Assembly (NCBI GenBank): GCA_025355305.1
Contig: JANXZW010000015.1
Span: 1-64,000 of the forward strand
DNA: 64,000 bases
DNA from: Actinomycetes bacterium
GTDB taxonomy: Bacteria; Actinomycetota; Actinomycetes; Nanopelagicales; Nanopelagicaceae
Direction: 5' to 3'
Shown piece after piece: positions 9,644 through 20,348 of the stretch (position 1 is its first letter; each line of letters starts with the position of its first letter). The translations under genes and the position numbers were made by a program. A model generated the notes under the pieces. The model made no database searches. It was given only the letters and a program-made list of their open reading frames with translations, and was not told where the DNA came from.

Positions 9644-10867
9644 TCAGACCGAATCCATAATATGGCGGTTGCCGCGATCAAAGGTGAAGTAGTTCCAGCC
9701 CCAGTCGGCGATCGTGCCGATCCGATTGCGGCCACCCATCAAATAAAAAATATGGAGGAAGAGCCAACCAAACCAGGCGATGGGGCCACTGATCTTGAGC
9801 TTCTTGACTTGGATGATCGCCTTATGCCGACCGATCGTTGCCATGGATCCCTTATCTTTGTAGAGGAAATTTTTCAGTTCCTGACCCTTTGACAGACGCT
9901 TGATCTGTTCAGCTACAAAACGACCTTGCTGCATCGCAACTGGGGCAACCTGTGGCAAGAAGCGGCCATTAACTCCGCGAGCGCCCGCGCAGTCCCCGAT
10001 TGCCCAGACATATGGGTAGTTGGTGACCTGAAGGGTCTCGTCGGTCTTGAGGCGGAATCCTTCGGTAGGAACGTTGAGATCGTAGATAGCAGGTGAGCTG
10101 GTAACCCCCGCGGCCCATACCGTCACATGCGCGCGCATCGAGGTGCCATCAACAAAATTAATCTGCCCAAACTCTAAAGATTTCACTGCACTTTTCAACA
10201 TGAGATTGACGCCGAGTTTCTGCAGTTCGCGCTGAGCCTTGTCGGTGAGTGATTGGTCAAACATCGGCAGAATGCGCGGACCAGCCTCTACCAGGTAAAC
10301 ATCTATATTTGCCGCCGCTTCTGCTTGGTCGTTATGAAGAGGACCTTTGATGAGCTCGGCTATAGCCCCAGCCATCTCTACCCCTGTTGGGCCACCGCCG
10401 ACGATGACGACCTTCAGACGAGTGTCATCCCGAAAGCGACATAAATCCTCGTAGCGGCGCATAATTTCAGAGCGAATGGCTAAGGATTCGTGAATTGATT
10501 TCATACCGAGCCCAAACTCGTTGACACCGGGGATGCCAAAGTCAGCGGTCACAGAACCTAGGGCGACCACGAGATGGTCAAAAGCAATTACTTCACTGCT
10601 ATCTAGTTTGACCGTCTTGTTCTTATGGTCAACCGAGATTGGAGAGCCCATGTGGAAACGGCCGCCTGCTTGACGTAAGGCGCCGCGAATTGGGTAGGCG
10701 ATGTGATCAGCAGCAATACCAGCCGTTGAAACCTGGTAGAGCAATGGCAGAAAGGTCTGATAATTATTGCGGTCAACTACCGTGATCTCCGCATCATGGC
10801 CCAGGGCCTGCGCCGCGGCGAGGCCGCCGAAGCCCCCACCCAGAATGACAACGCGCGGTTTAGCCAT
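9644..10867 (-). CDS. NAD(P)/FAD-dependent oxidoreductase, type II NADH dehydrogenase-like
   Basis: 407 residues. Predicted to oxidise NADH and reduce quinone at the membrane face without pumping protons. An N-terminal FAD Rossmann motif GGGFGG lies at residues 10-15 and a second NAD-binding motif GGGPTG at 157-162. The C-terminal third contains the VWAIGDCAG flavin motif and a hydrophobic IAWFGWLFLHIFYLMGG segment, which is typical of membrane-anchored NDH-2. ATG at 10867 is preferred over the TTG one codon upstream. It is divergent from the SDR gene and lies next to the complex I operon. Confidence 0.85.
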   Translation of the reverse strand: MAKPRVVILGGGFGGLAAAQALGHDAEITVVDRNNYQTFLPLLYQVSTAGIAADHIAYPIRGALRQAGGRFHMGSPISVDHKNKTVKLDSSEVIAFDHLVVALGSVTADFGIPGVNEFGLGMKSIHESLAIRSEIMRRYEDLCRFRDDTRLKVVIVGGGPTGVEMAGAIAELIKGPLHNDQAEAAANIDVYLVEAGPRILPMFDQSLTDKAQRELQKLGVNLMLKSAVKSLEFGQINFVDGTSMRAHVTVWAAGVTSSPAIYDLNVPTEGFRLKTDETLQVTNYPYVWAIGDCAGARGVNGRFLPQVAPVAMQQGRFVAEQIKRLSKGQELKNFLYKDKGSMATIGRHKAIIQVKKLKISGPIAWFGWLFLHIFYLMGGRNRIGTIADWGWNYFTFDRGNRHIMDSV

Positions 10868-10901
10868 CAAAACACTCTTTTCATCTCACCTAATTTATCT
10901 C

Positions 10902-10915
10902 CACAGTCTACTGTG
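10902..10915. promoter_or_regulatory. short dyad in the ndh/SDR divergent intergenic region
   Basis: A 6-bp inverted repeat CACAGT-CT-ACTGTG lies in the 54-base gap between two divergent genes. Its right arm overlaps the predicted -10 of the SDR gene. It could be an operator, but it is short enough to be chance. Confidence 0.3.
10909..10914 (+). promoter_or_regulatory. -10 hexamer, predicted leaderless promoter of the SDR-DUF2867 gene
   Basis: TACTGT ends 7 bases before the ATG at 10922. There is no Shine-Dalgarno sequence, so transcription should start at or next to the start codon. Confidence 0.5.
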
Positions 10916-10921
10916 TGGGAT

Positions 10922-12487
10922 ATGAGCGCAACTCCAGAGCTCCATAAGGTGCTGGTCACTGGCGCCTCGGGCTATGTTGGGAGTCGGTTGGTGACAGCTC
11001 TCCTACCCCATGGTGTCCATGTGAGAGTTCTGGTGCGTGATCCTGCAAAGATCATGGGACAACCTTGGTATGAAAAGGTAGAAGTTGCAGTGGGTAGCGC
11101 AACTGAATACGCCCAACTCGTGGAGGCCTTGAAGGGCATACACACCGCCTTCTATCTGCTCCATTCAATTGGTGCGGGGCCACGATTTGATGAGGTGGAG
11201 TCGAAGATGGCACTTACCTTTGGTCAGGCTGCAGAAGATGCAGGTGTTTCACAGATTGTATATCTCGGAGGAATTGTCAGTAGTGGCGGAAATAAAGCGA
11301 GTCAACATCTTGCCTCGCGAGCACATACCGGAAGTGCTTTAGCAGAATTTAAAGTTCCCGTTCTGCAATTGCGAGCTGGAATTATTATTGGCTCTGGCTC
11401 TGCCTCCTTCGAGATGATCCGTCATATGACCCACCGCCTCCCAGTTATGATCACGCCAAAGTGGGTAAGCAATCGAACGCAACCAATAGCGATTCGCGAT
11501 GTTCTTTACTACTTGATGCAGGCGGCCGAACTGCCTGCGCCAGTTGCTGGGACCTTTGATATCGGAGGTCCTAATATTTTCACCTACGGAAATTTGATTA
11601 AGGAATTTGCCAAGGTCGCCAAGTTGCGGAGGCGAATTATTATCAAGGTGCCTTTCTTATCAGTGTGGTTATCTAGTTTGTGGATCGGCCTGGTCACACC
11701 AGTTCCCGTTGCACTCGCGCGTCCTTTGGTCGGTTCATTGGTCAATGAGTCCACCGTTGATCAGAGCCAGTCAATTTCGCAGCTCATTCCACCTCCACCC
11801 TCTGGCTTATTGTCGGTAGATAAGGCATTTGAATTGGCCCTCTCCAAACTCCTGCACCACGAAGTTGAGTCACGCTGGTCCGACGCCAACGCATTTATGC
11901 CTCCGTGGCAAAAGACACAATCTGATCCTGCGTGGGCAGGGGAGGCGGAGTATCACGACGAACAGGTTGTCTATAGCGAAGCCTCACTGACTTCACTTTG
12001 GCAGTGCGTTGAAGAGATCGGAGGGGAGCGCGGTTGGTACGGCGCCGATGCACTGTGGTGGCTGCGCGGCCTCCTCGATCGCCTCTTAGGAGGAGTTGGA
12101 CTACGTCGTGGCAGACGCCATCCTCTCTATCTGCGCCAAGGCGAAAGTTTGGATTTCTGGCGCGTTGAGAGTCTGCGCTCCAATCATCAATTGACGCTAA
12201 AGGCCGAAATGATTCTGCCAGGTAAGGCCTGGCTGCAGTTCACGGTTGATGAGGTCGACCGCGATGGCAAGACCGTGCGCCGCCTCACTCAACGGGCGAG
12301 TTTTCAACCAAAGGGGATAGGCGGGCATCTCTATTGGGGGTTGGTACTGCCTTTTCACCGCTTGATCTTCCCAAGGATGGCGAAAAACATGTTGAAAGAG
12401 GCTCTGCTGAAGGATGAGATACTGAAAGACGCACTTCTAAAAAATGAGACATTGAAAGACCCAGGCAACGAGGCCCGCAAAAGCTAG
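10922..12487 (+). CDS. NAD(P)H-binding SDR protein with C-terminal DUF2867 domain
   Basis: 521 residues. The N-terminal 300 residues are an atypical extended SDR/NmrA-like NAD(P)-binding domain (VTGASGYVGSRL at about residues 12-23, then a YLLHSI motif and FDIGGPNIFTYGNL). The C-terminal part matches the DUF2867 layout (WWLRGLLDRLLGG ... FWRVESL ... LPGKAWLQF). The reaction is unknown. The frame is open upstream, but ATG 10922 places the Rossmann motif at the normal distance and sits 7 bases after a -10 hexamer. The tail (last 30 residues) has four degenerate copies of a short L-K-D/N unit, possibly a helical extension. Confidence 0.75.
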   Translation: MSATPELHKVLVTGASGYVGSRLVTALLPHGVHVRVLVRDPAKIMGQPWYEKVEVAVGSATEYAQLVEALKGIHTAFYLLHSIGAGPRFDEVESKMALTFGQAAEDAGVSQIVYLGGIVSSGGNKASQHLASRAHTGSALAEFKVPVLQLRAGIIIGSGSASFEMIRHMTHRLPVMITPKWVSNRTQPIAIRDVLYYLMQAAELPAPVAGTFDIGGPNIFTYGNLIKEFAKVAKLRRRIIIKVPFLSVWLSSLWIGLVTPVPVALARPLVGSLVNESTVDQSQSISQLIPPPPSGLLSVDKAFELALSKLLHHEVESRWSDANAFMPPWQKTQSDPAWAGEAEYHDEQVVYSEASLTSLWQCVEEIGGERGWYGADALWWLRGLLDRLLGGVGLRRGRRHPLYLRQGESLDFWRVESLRSNHQLTLKAEMILPGKAWLQFTVDEVDRDGKTVRRLTQRASFQPKGIGGHLYWGLVLPFHRLIFPRMAKNMLKEALLKDEILKDALLKNETLKDPGNEARKS

Positions 12488-12547
12488 AGCTAAGGCAACA
12501 CGAAGAGCGAGATCGCCTTGTTACCTGTAAATATCCGCTGCGCGACT

Positions 12548-12553
12548 TATCAT
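12548..12553 (+). promoter_or_regulatory. -10 hexamer, predicted leaderless promoter of the DUF3263 gene
   Basis: TATCAT ends 6 bases before the ATG at 12560. There is no ribosome-binding site upstream of that ATG. Confidence 0.55.
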
Positions 12554-12559
12554 CAGAGA

Positions 12560-12844
12560 ATGGAATTGCGAGAGAGCGCCACTTCAAACCCTGCTTCAGA
12601 GGGTGAACTCAGCGAGCTTGAGGTGCGGATCTTGGATTTTGAGAAGCAGTGGTGGCGTTACGCCGGTGCAAAGGAGTCCTCTATCAAAGAACTCTTCAAC
12701 CTCACCCCTCCTGCCTACTACCAACTCCTGAACAACCTTATCGACCGAGAGGCTGCCCTCTTGAGCCAGCCGATGCTGGTCAAGCGGCTACGCCGGCTAC
12801 GGGAGAGCCGCACGGAAGCGCGCGCCGCTGGTTTTCGACTCTAA
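12560..12844 (+). CDS. DUF3263 family protein
   Basis: 94 residues. A small actinobacterial family of unknown function. The core EVRILDFEKQWWRY ... FNLTPPAYYQLLNNLID resembles a compact helix-turn-helix fold, so DNA binding is plausible but unproven. The Arg-rich end (KRLRRLRESR) would support nucleic-acid contact. An in-frame start exists at 12518, but ATG 12560 is chosen because it lies 6 bases after TATCAT and just before the conserved part. Confidence 0.7.
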   Translation: MELRESATSNPASEGELSELEVRILDFEKQWWRYAGAKESSIKELFNLTPPAYYQLLNNLIDREAALLSQPMLVKRLRRLRESRTEARAAGFRL

Positions 12845-12867
12845 TCTAGCTATTTGACCCTGCAATC

Positions 12868-12933
12868 TTCCCGTCTATCCCCGTCCAATCTCCCTGTCTG
12901 GCCCCCGTCTAGCCCCTGTCTGGCCCCCGTCGC
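12868..12933. repeat. C-rich imperfect tandem repeat with G-quadruplex potential on the minus strand
   Basis: Roughly 11-base units built around CCCCGTCT are repeated about six times. A 17-base segment at 12893-12909 recurs exactly at 12915-12931 (period 22). On the minus strand, G-runs complementary to 12892-12894, 12902-12906, 12913-12916 and 12924-12928 are separated by loops of 7, 6 and 7 bases, which fits the G3+N1-7 quadruplex rule. It lies just upstream of the groES promoter. Confidence 0.65.
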
Positions 12934-12957
12934 CTCTCTAAATCGAGCTACCCCCGT

Positions 12958-12987
12958 TTGGCAGCGCTCTACGCCTTTAGGTACAGT
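12958..12987 (+). promoter_or_regulatory. groES-groEL promoter
   Basis: TTGGCA (12958-12963) and TACAGT (12982-12987) are separated by 18 bases. This is a plausible vegetative sigma-factor promoter. The CIRCE-like element begins 5 bases downstream, over the expected transcription start. Confidence 0.5.
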
Positions 12988-12991
12988 TTGG

Positions 12992-13018
12992 TTAGCACTC
13001 TCGCCCTCACTCTGCTAA
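12992..13018. promoter_or_regulatory. CIRCE-like HrcA operator
   Basis: The left arm TTAGCACTC (12992-13000) is a perfect CIRCE half-site. After a 9-base spacer the right arm reads CTCTGCTAA (13010-13018), matching 6 of 9 bases of the consensus GAGTGCTAA. The position over the start site of groES-groEL fits HrcA heat-shock repression. Confidence 0.75.
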
Positions 13019-13110
13019 TTGCTCCAGGTTAATCACCGCAGGCAAAGAGCGTGGGCTGGCGCGGAGTGGAAATCCAAGGTTGCCAAGTTAAAAGATAAAG
13101 GGAGCACATC

Positions 13111-15047
<1,937 letters not shown>

Positions 15048-15060
15048 TTACTCAGGAATA

Positions 15061-15097
15061 CAGAAAGCCCCCAGTCCGAGAGACTGGGGGCTTTCTG
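15061..15097. terminator. bidirectional rho-independent terminator between groEL and whiB3
   Basis: A perfect 16-bp stem (15061-15076 pairs with 15082-15097) encloses a 5-base loop. The stem is G/C-rich in its centre with A/T-rich ends that provide T-runs on both strands. It sits between two convergent genes. Confidence 0.9.
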
Positions 15098-15109
15098 CTT
15101 TGAAATGTA

Positions 15110-15427
15110 TTAAGAGGCTGGTGTTAGGACAATCTTTGGGCGCGCCGAGATCTCGCTCTGTTCAATGATGGCCTGTCGATCATCTTCAGAGAGACCACCC
15201 CAGATACCGTAAGGCTCCTGAACGGCGAGAGCATGTCTGCGACAGGCCTCGATAACAGGGCAGGTAGCGCAGACCGCCTTCGCAGCAGCTTCACGATTGG
15301 CGCGTCTTGGTCCACGCTCGCCATCCGGATGGAAGAACATCTCAGTTGGAAGTTCTTGGCAGGCTCCTTGGAACTGCCATTCCCACTCTGATGCGACTGG
15401 ACGGGGAAGTCTTGAAATCTCAGCCAT
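15110..15427 (-). CDS. whiB3: WhiB family redox-sensing transcriptional regulator, WhiB3-like
   Basis: 105 residues. Fe-S cluster regulators of this family bind the main sigma factor. The four cluster cysteines are C23, C53, C56 and C62, and the GIWGGL turn follows. The WEWQFQGAC and MFFHPDGERG segments are characteristic of WhiB3/WhiD rather than WhiB1 or WhiB2. The open frame extends upstream to 15748, but ATG 15427 has a good ribosome-binding site (AAGGAGAG) and gives the family length. It converges on groEL and diverges from the MerR-type gene. Confidence 0.9.
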   Translation of the reverse strand: MAEISRLPRPVASEWEWQFQGACQELPTEMFFHPDGERGPRRANREAAAKAVCATCPVIEACRRHALAVQEPYGIWGGLSEDDRQAIIEQSEISARPKIVLTPAS

Positions 15428-15454
15428 CTTGCTCTCCTTCGTGCTTAGAATCAG

Positions 15455-15483
15455 ACTATACAATCGTTTCATAGGTTGTTCAA
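15455..15483 (-). promoter_or_regulatory. whiB3 promoter
   Basis: On the minus strand TTGAAC and TATAGT are separated by exactly 17 bases, a good vegetative-type promoter. Transcription would start about 20 bases before the whiB3 ATG, leaving a short leader with the AAGGAGAG ribosome-binding site. Unlike many genes in this window, this is a leadered mRNA. Confidence 0.65.
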
Positions 15484-15570
15484 CTAAATTAACTGTGATT
15501 TGAGAGATAGCACTTCGCTTCATAAACGCTTCAATTGGCATAAATAGTCCCGTTACAGGAGCATTAGTGC

Positions 15571-16503
15571 ATGTCTCCTGAATCACATCTTCTAGAGCCC
15601 TCCGTGAGCCAACCAGATCTGGCCTGCCTCTCAGTAGCAGCCGTCGCCAGACGCCTAGGCGTGGCTCCCGGGACGCTGCGCACCTGGGATCGTCGTTATG
15701 GCATCGGTCCAACAGCGCACACGGCGGGAGAACACCGCAAGTACTCAAAGGCAGATTTAGCGCGCCTTCTCCATATGCATAAATTGGTCATTTCGGGCAT
15801 CGCTCCTGCAGATGCGGCTCAACTGGCCATAAACGACTCTGGTGAGGCTCCCAGGTTGGAGCTCGCAGCTCTGCCTTTGGTCGACTCTCAGCTCGTCAAC
15901 GCCCTTTTTCGCGCAGTGCAGGTACTAGATCGCCTGGGAGTTGAGCAGATTATCCGTACGCGGATTAACGAGGATGGAACTAATCGGACTTGGACCAACT
16001 TGCTTGTACCCATGCTCTCGCTGATCGGAGATGAATGGCAACGTACCGGCGAGGGTATCGCGAGCGAACATATGGTCACGGAGGTAATCAAGAAGATTCT
16101 GAGCGAGCGGATCTTTGTGGAGAAGCCTCGCAATGAGTTACCAGCCCTCTTGGCATGTGTTGATCTAGAGCAGCACTCTCTGGCAATTACCGCCTTAGCT
16201 GCGGCGCTCGCCGAAGAAGATATTCAAGTGCAATTTCTGGGAGCCTGTACGCCGATCGAGGCGATCGCGGAGGTAGTCCGTCGCACCGTACCTCCCGCTA
16301 TTTTCTTGTGGGCGCAACTTGCGGAGAATGGCTTATTCGAGAAGTTAGCAGATCTTCCCGTCGTGCGACCTGCTCCAAGAATTATTCTGGGTGGTCCTGG
16401 GTGGCAGGGTACTAAGTGGGAGGGCGCCTTCTTCGCCCCAGATTTGGTAGCAGCCTGCAATGAGATCTCCCATGCCCTCGGTCTACAGAGTGGCTCACTT
16501 TAA
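15571..16503 (+). CDS. MerR-family regulator with B12-binding domain (CarH/LitR-like)
   Basis: 310 residues. An N-terminal MerR helix-turn-helix (SVAAVARRLGVAPGTLRTWDRRYG, about residues 21-44) is followed by a four-helix bundle with W156-x9-E166-H167, the signature that contacts adenosylcobalamin in CarH. A Rossmann-like cobalamin domain follows with E200-Q-H202-x2-A, close to the ExHxxG lower-ligand motif (Gly replaced by Ala), then FLGACTP and ILGGPGW. CarH/LitR proteins are light-responsive repressors; whether this one senses light or only cobalamin is inference. It diverges from whiB3, and a Shine-Dalgarno-like AGGAG lies 9-10 bases upstream. Confidence 0.82.
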   Translation: MSPESHLLEPSVSQPDLACLSVAAVARRLGVAPGTLRTWDRRYGIGPTAHTAGEHRKYSKADLARLLHMHKLVISGIAPADAAQLAINDSGEAPRLELAALPLVDSQLVNALFRAVQVLDRLGVEQIIRTRINEDGTNRTWTNLLVPMLSLIGDEWQRTGEGIASEHMVTEVIKKILSERIFVEKPRNELPALLACVDLEQHSLAITALAAALAEEDIQVQFLGACTPIEAIAEVVRRTVPPAIFLWAQLAENGLFEKLADLPVVRPAPRIILGGPGWQGTKWEGAFFAPDLVAACNEISHALGLQSGSL

Positions 16504-16525
16504 AGATTTAAAGCTTTAAAGTGAG
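16494..16525. terminator. AT-rich 12-bp hairpin at the MerR stop codon / guaB upstream region
   Basis: Twelve bases at 16494-16505 pair perfectly with 16514-16525 around an 8-base loop, followed by TTATTTATAA. The stem includes the MerR-gene stop codon. It could end the MerR transcript or act as an operator, since its right arm lies in the -35 region of guaB. Confidence 0.55.
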
Positions 16526-16539
16526 TTATTTATAACCCC

Positions 16540-17670
<1,131 letters not shown>

Positions 17671-17696
17671 GTCGCGGAAAGTATTGAGGAATTGCG

Positions 17697-18809
17697 ATGA
17701 ATGAGATTGAAATAGGTCCTGGAAAGCGGGCACATATCGCCTACTCCTTTGACGATATTGCCATCGTGCCAAGCCGTCGTACCCGTGATCCCGAAGAGGT
17801 CTCCATTGCGTGGCAGATTGATGCCTACAAATTTGGTCTACCCATGCTCGCTGCGCCGATGGATTCAGTCGTCTCCCCGGAAACCGCAATCGCAATTGGA
17901 AAGCTTGGTGGACTTGGAGTTCTAAACCTAGAAGGCTTATGGACGCGTCATGAGGATCCTCGGATTCCGCTTGGCGAAATTGCCTCTCTGCCACAAGAGC
18001 AGGCAATCTCTCGAATGCAAGAGTTGTATTCAGCTCCTATTCAACCTGAGTTGATCAAGTCGCGGATTGCTGAGATTCGTGCCGCGGGTGTAACCGTTGC
18101 CGCCGCTCTCTCTCCGCAACGCACTGCAGAACTCTCTGAGGTGGTTGTCAAGGCTGGCGTTGATCTCTTCGTCATTCGCGGAACCACGGTGAGTGCGGAG
18201 CATGTCTCTTCAAAGACCGAACCTCTCAATTTGAAGAAATTTATCTACGAACTAGATGTCCCGGTTATCGTCGGTGGTTGCGCAACTGCGACTGGCGCTC
18301 TGCATTTGATGCGTGCAGGTGCCGCAGGAGTCCTTGTTGGATTTGGCGGCGGAGCAGCGCACACAACCCGTACCGTTCTTGGAATCGCGGTTCCCATGGC
18401 TTCTGCTGTGGCAGAGGTGGCCGCCGCTCGTCGCGACTACATGGATGAATCAGGTGGACGGTATGTCCATGTGATCGCCGATGGCTCTGTGGGACGCAGC
18501 GGAGATATTGCAAAAGCAATTGCCTGTGGCGCCGATGCCGTCATGATGGGAAGTCCACTGGCGCGTGCAGTTGAAGCTCCAGGCAAGGGTTGGCACTGGG
18601 GTGCTGAGGCACACCACTCTGAGTTACCCCGCGGAGATAGAGTCCATGTGGGAACTGTGGGAACCTTGCAAGAGATTCTCACTGGACCTTCCCACACATC
18701 AGATGGATCGATGAATCTCTTTGGTGCTCTACTGCGCGCAATGGCCACCTCCGGCTACTCCGATCTCAAAGAGTTCCAGCGCGTAGAAGTAGTTATTCAC
18801 CGTGCCTGA
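17697..18809 (+). CDS. guaB3: GuaB3-family IMP dehydrogenase-related protein
   Basis: 370 residues. An IMPDH/GMP-reductase-fold barrel ([41 protein letters not shown]). At the position of the IMPDH catalytic Cys the sequence reads GGGAAHTTR, with His222 in place of Cys, so standard IMPDH chemistry is doubtful. Paralogue of the gene immediately upstream (26-base gap) and translationally coupled to guaA (8-base overlap). The family is widespread in actinobacteria and its role there is unsettled. A weak ribosome-binding site GAGG precedes the ATG. Confidence 0.85.
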   Translation: MNEIEIGPGKRAHIAYSFDDIAIVPSRRTRDPEEVSIAWQIDAYKFGLPMLAAPMDSVVSPETAIAIGKLGGLGVLNLEGLWTRHEDPRIPLGEIASLPQEQAISRMQELYSAPIQPELIKSRIAEIRAAGVTVAAALSPQRTAELSEVVVKAGVDLFVIRGTTVSAEHVSSKTEPLNLKKFIYELDVPVIVGGCATATGALHLMRAGAAGVLVGFGGGAAHTTRTVLGIAVPMASAVAEVAAARRDYMDESGGRYVHVIADGSVGRSGDIAKAIACGADAVMMGSPLARAVEAPGKGWHWGAEAHHSELPRGDRVHVGTVGTLQEILTGPSHTSDGSMNLFGALLRAMATSGYSDLKEFQRVEVVIHRA

Positions 18810-20346
18810 TCTCGTACTGGTCGTTGATTTTGGCGCACAGTACGCACAACTCATTGCGAGGCGAGTTCGCCAGGCCAATGTCTACTCAGAGATCGTTCCT
18901 TCCACAATCTCAGTCGCGGAAATCGCTGCTAAGGCCCCCAAGGCAATCATTCTTAGTGGTGGACCTTCCAGCGTTTACGCTCCCGGAGCACCGACTTTAG
19001 ATGCAGCGCTCTTGACTCTTGGAATTCCTATCTTTGGCATTTGTTATGGGTTTCAAGCGATGGCAGCGGCGCTCGGTGGCGCTGTGACAGAGACCGGAAA
19101 ATCTGAATTCGGTCGCACCTCGATGCGCCACGATGGTAGCTCAAAGTTGTTGGGCGGGTTGAGCATGGACTCCCGCGTCTGGATGAGCCACGGAGATTGC
19201 GTTACTTCAGTTCCGACAGGTTTTATGGCGACTGCGAATACCGACGATGCACCGATCGTTGCCTTTGAAAATAGCGATGCGACTCTGGCAGGTGTGCAGT
19301 TTCACCCGGAGGTACTGCACTCAGAGAACGGGCAGGAGATTTTGCGTCGTTGGCTCATTGACATTGTCGGATGCCGGCCAACGTGGACTAGTGAAAATAT
19401 TGTGGCAACCGAGGTTGCAAAGATTCAGCAACTAGTCGGCGCTAAACACGTTATTTGTGGTCTATCGGGTGGAGTGGATTCTGCTGTTGCTGCGGCAATA
19501 GTTCAGAGAGCGATTGGATCACAACTCACCTGCGTATTTGTCGATCATGGCCTCTTGCGCCAAGGTGAGGCGGAGCAAGTTGAAAAGGATTTTGTGGCGG
19601 CCACAGGAGTAGAACTCAAAATCGTTGATGCTCGAGAGATATTTATGAAAGCGCTTGCAGGAGTTACTGATCCTGAAAGTAAGCGCAAGATAATTGGTGC
19701 GGAGTTTATTCGTGCCTTTGAGAGCGCAGCGCGCGAAATTTCCGAACATGAGAGCGTGGATTTCTTGGTGCAGGGGACTCTTTATCCCGATGTCGTGGAA
19801 TCAGGCGGTGGGACTGGCACAGCAAACATTAAGTCGCATCACAATGTTGGTGGGCTGCCCGATGACCTGCAATTTACATTGATTGAACCGCTGCGCACAC
19901 TCTTTAAGGATGAGGTGCGTGAAGTGGGCGTGGAATTGGGACTTCCTGGGGAGATAGTCTGGCGCCAACCATTCCCGGGTCCGGGCTTGGCTATTCGCAT
20001 CATCGGTGAAGTTACTGAGAATCGTCTTAGTATTCTGCGGAAAGCCGATTTGATAGCCCGTGAGGAGTTAAAATTAGCGGGTCTAGATCGAGAGATCTGG
20101 CAATGTCCAGTGGTCTTACTTGCAGATGTACGAAGTGTAGGTGTGCAAGGAGATGGTCGAACCTATGGCCATCCCATTGTTCTTCGTCCGGTGTCGAGTG
20201 AAGATGCAATGACGGCAGACTGGAGTCGGTTGCCGTATGACGTACTTGAAAAAATTTCTACGAGAATTACAAATGAAGTGAGAGAAGTAAACAGAGTGAC
20301 ACTCGATATCACGAGTAAGCCGCCTGGAACTATTGAGTGGGAGTAA
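18802..20346 (+). CDS. guaA: GMP synthase (glutamine-hydrolysing)
   Basis: 514 residues. Converts XMP to GMP with glutamine and ATP. The N-terminal class I amidotransferase domain has the nucleophile Cys81 in FGICYGFQ and the His-Glu pair in VQFHPEV. The ATP-pyrophosphatase domain carries the P-loop GLSGGVDS, and the C-terminal dimerisation domain ends in KPPGTIEWE, the typical end of GuaA. GTG start inside the guaB3 stop. Part of the guaB-guaB3-guaA operon. Confidence 0.98.
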   Translation: MPDLVLVVDFGAQYAQLIARRVRQANVYSEIVPSTISVAEIAAKAPKAIILSGGPSSVYAPGAPTLDAALLTLGIPIFGICYGFQAMAAALGGAVTETGKSEFGRTSMRHDGSSKLLGGLSMDSRVWMSHGDCVTSVPTGFMATANTDDAPIVAFENSDATLAGVQFHPEVLHSENGQEILRRWLIDIVGCRPTWTSENIVATEVAKIQQLVGAKHVICGLSGGVDSAVAAAIVQRAIGSQLTCVFVDHGLLRQGEAEQVEKDFVAATGVELKIVDAREIFMKALAGVTDPESKRKIIGAEFIRAFESAAREISEHESVDFLVQGTLYPDVVESGGGTGTANIKSHHNVGGLPDDLQFTLIEPLRTLFKDEVREVGVELGLPGEIVWRQPFPGPGLAIRIIGEVTENRLSILRKADLIAREELKLAGLDREIWQCPVVLLADVRSVGVQGDGRTYGHPIVLRPVSSEDAMTADWSRLPYDVLEKISTRITNEVREVNRVTLDITSKPPGTIEWE

Positions 20347-20348
20347 AT

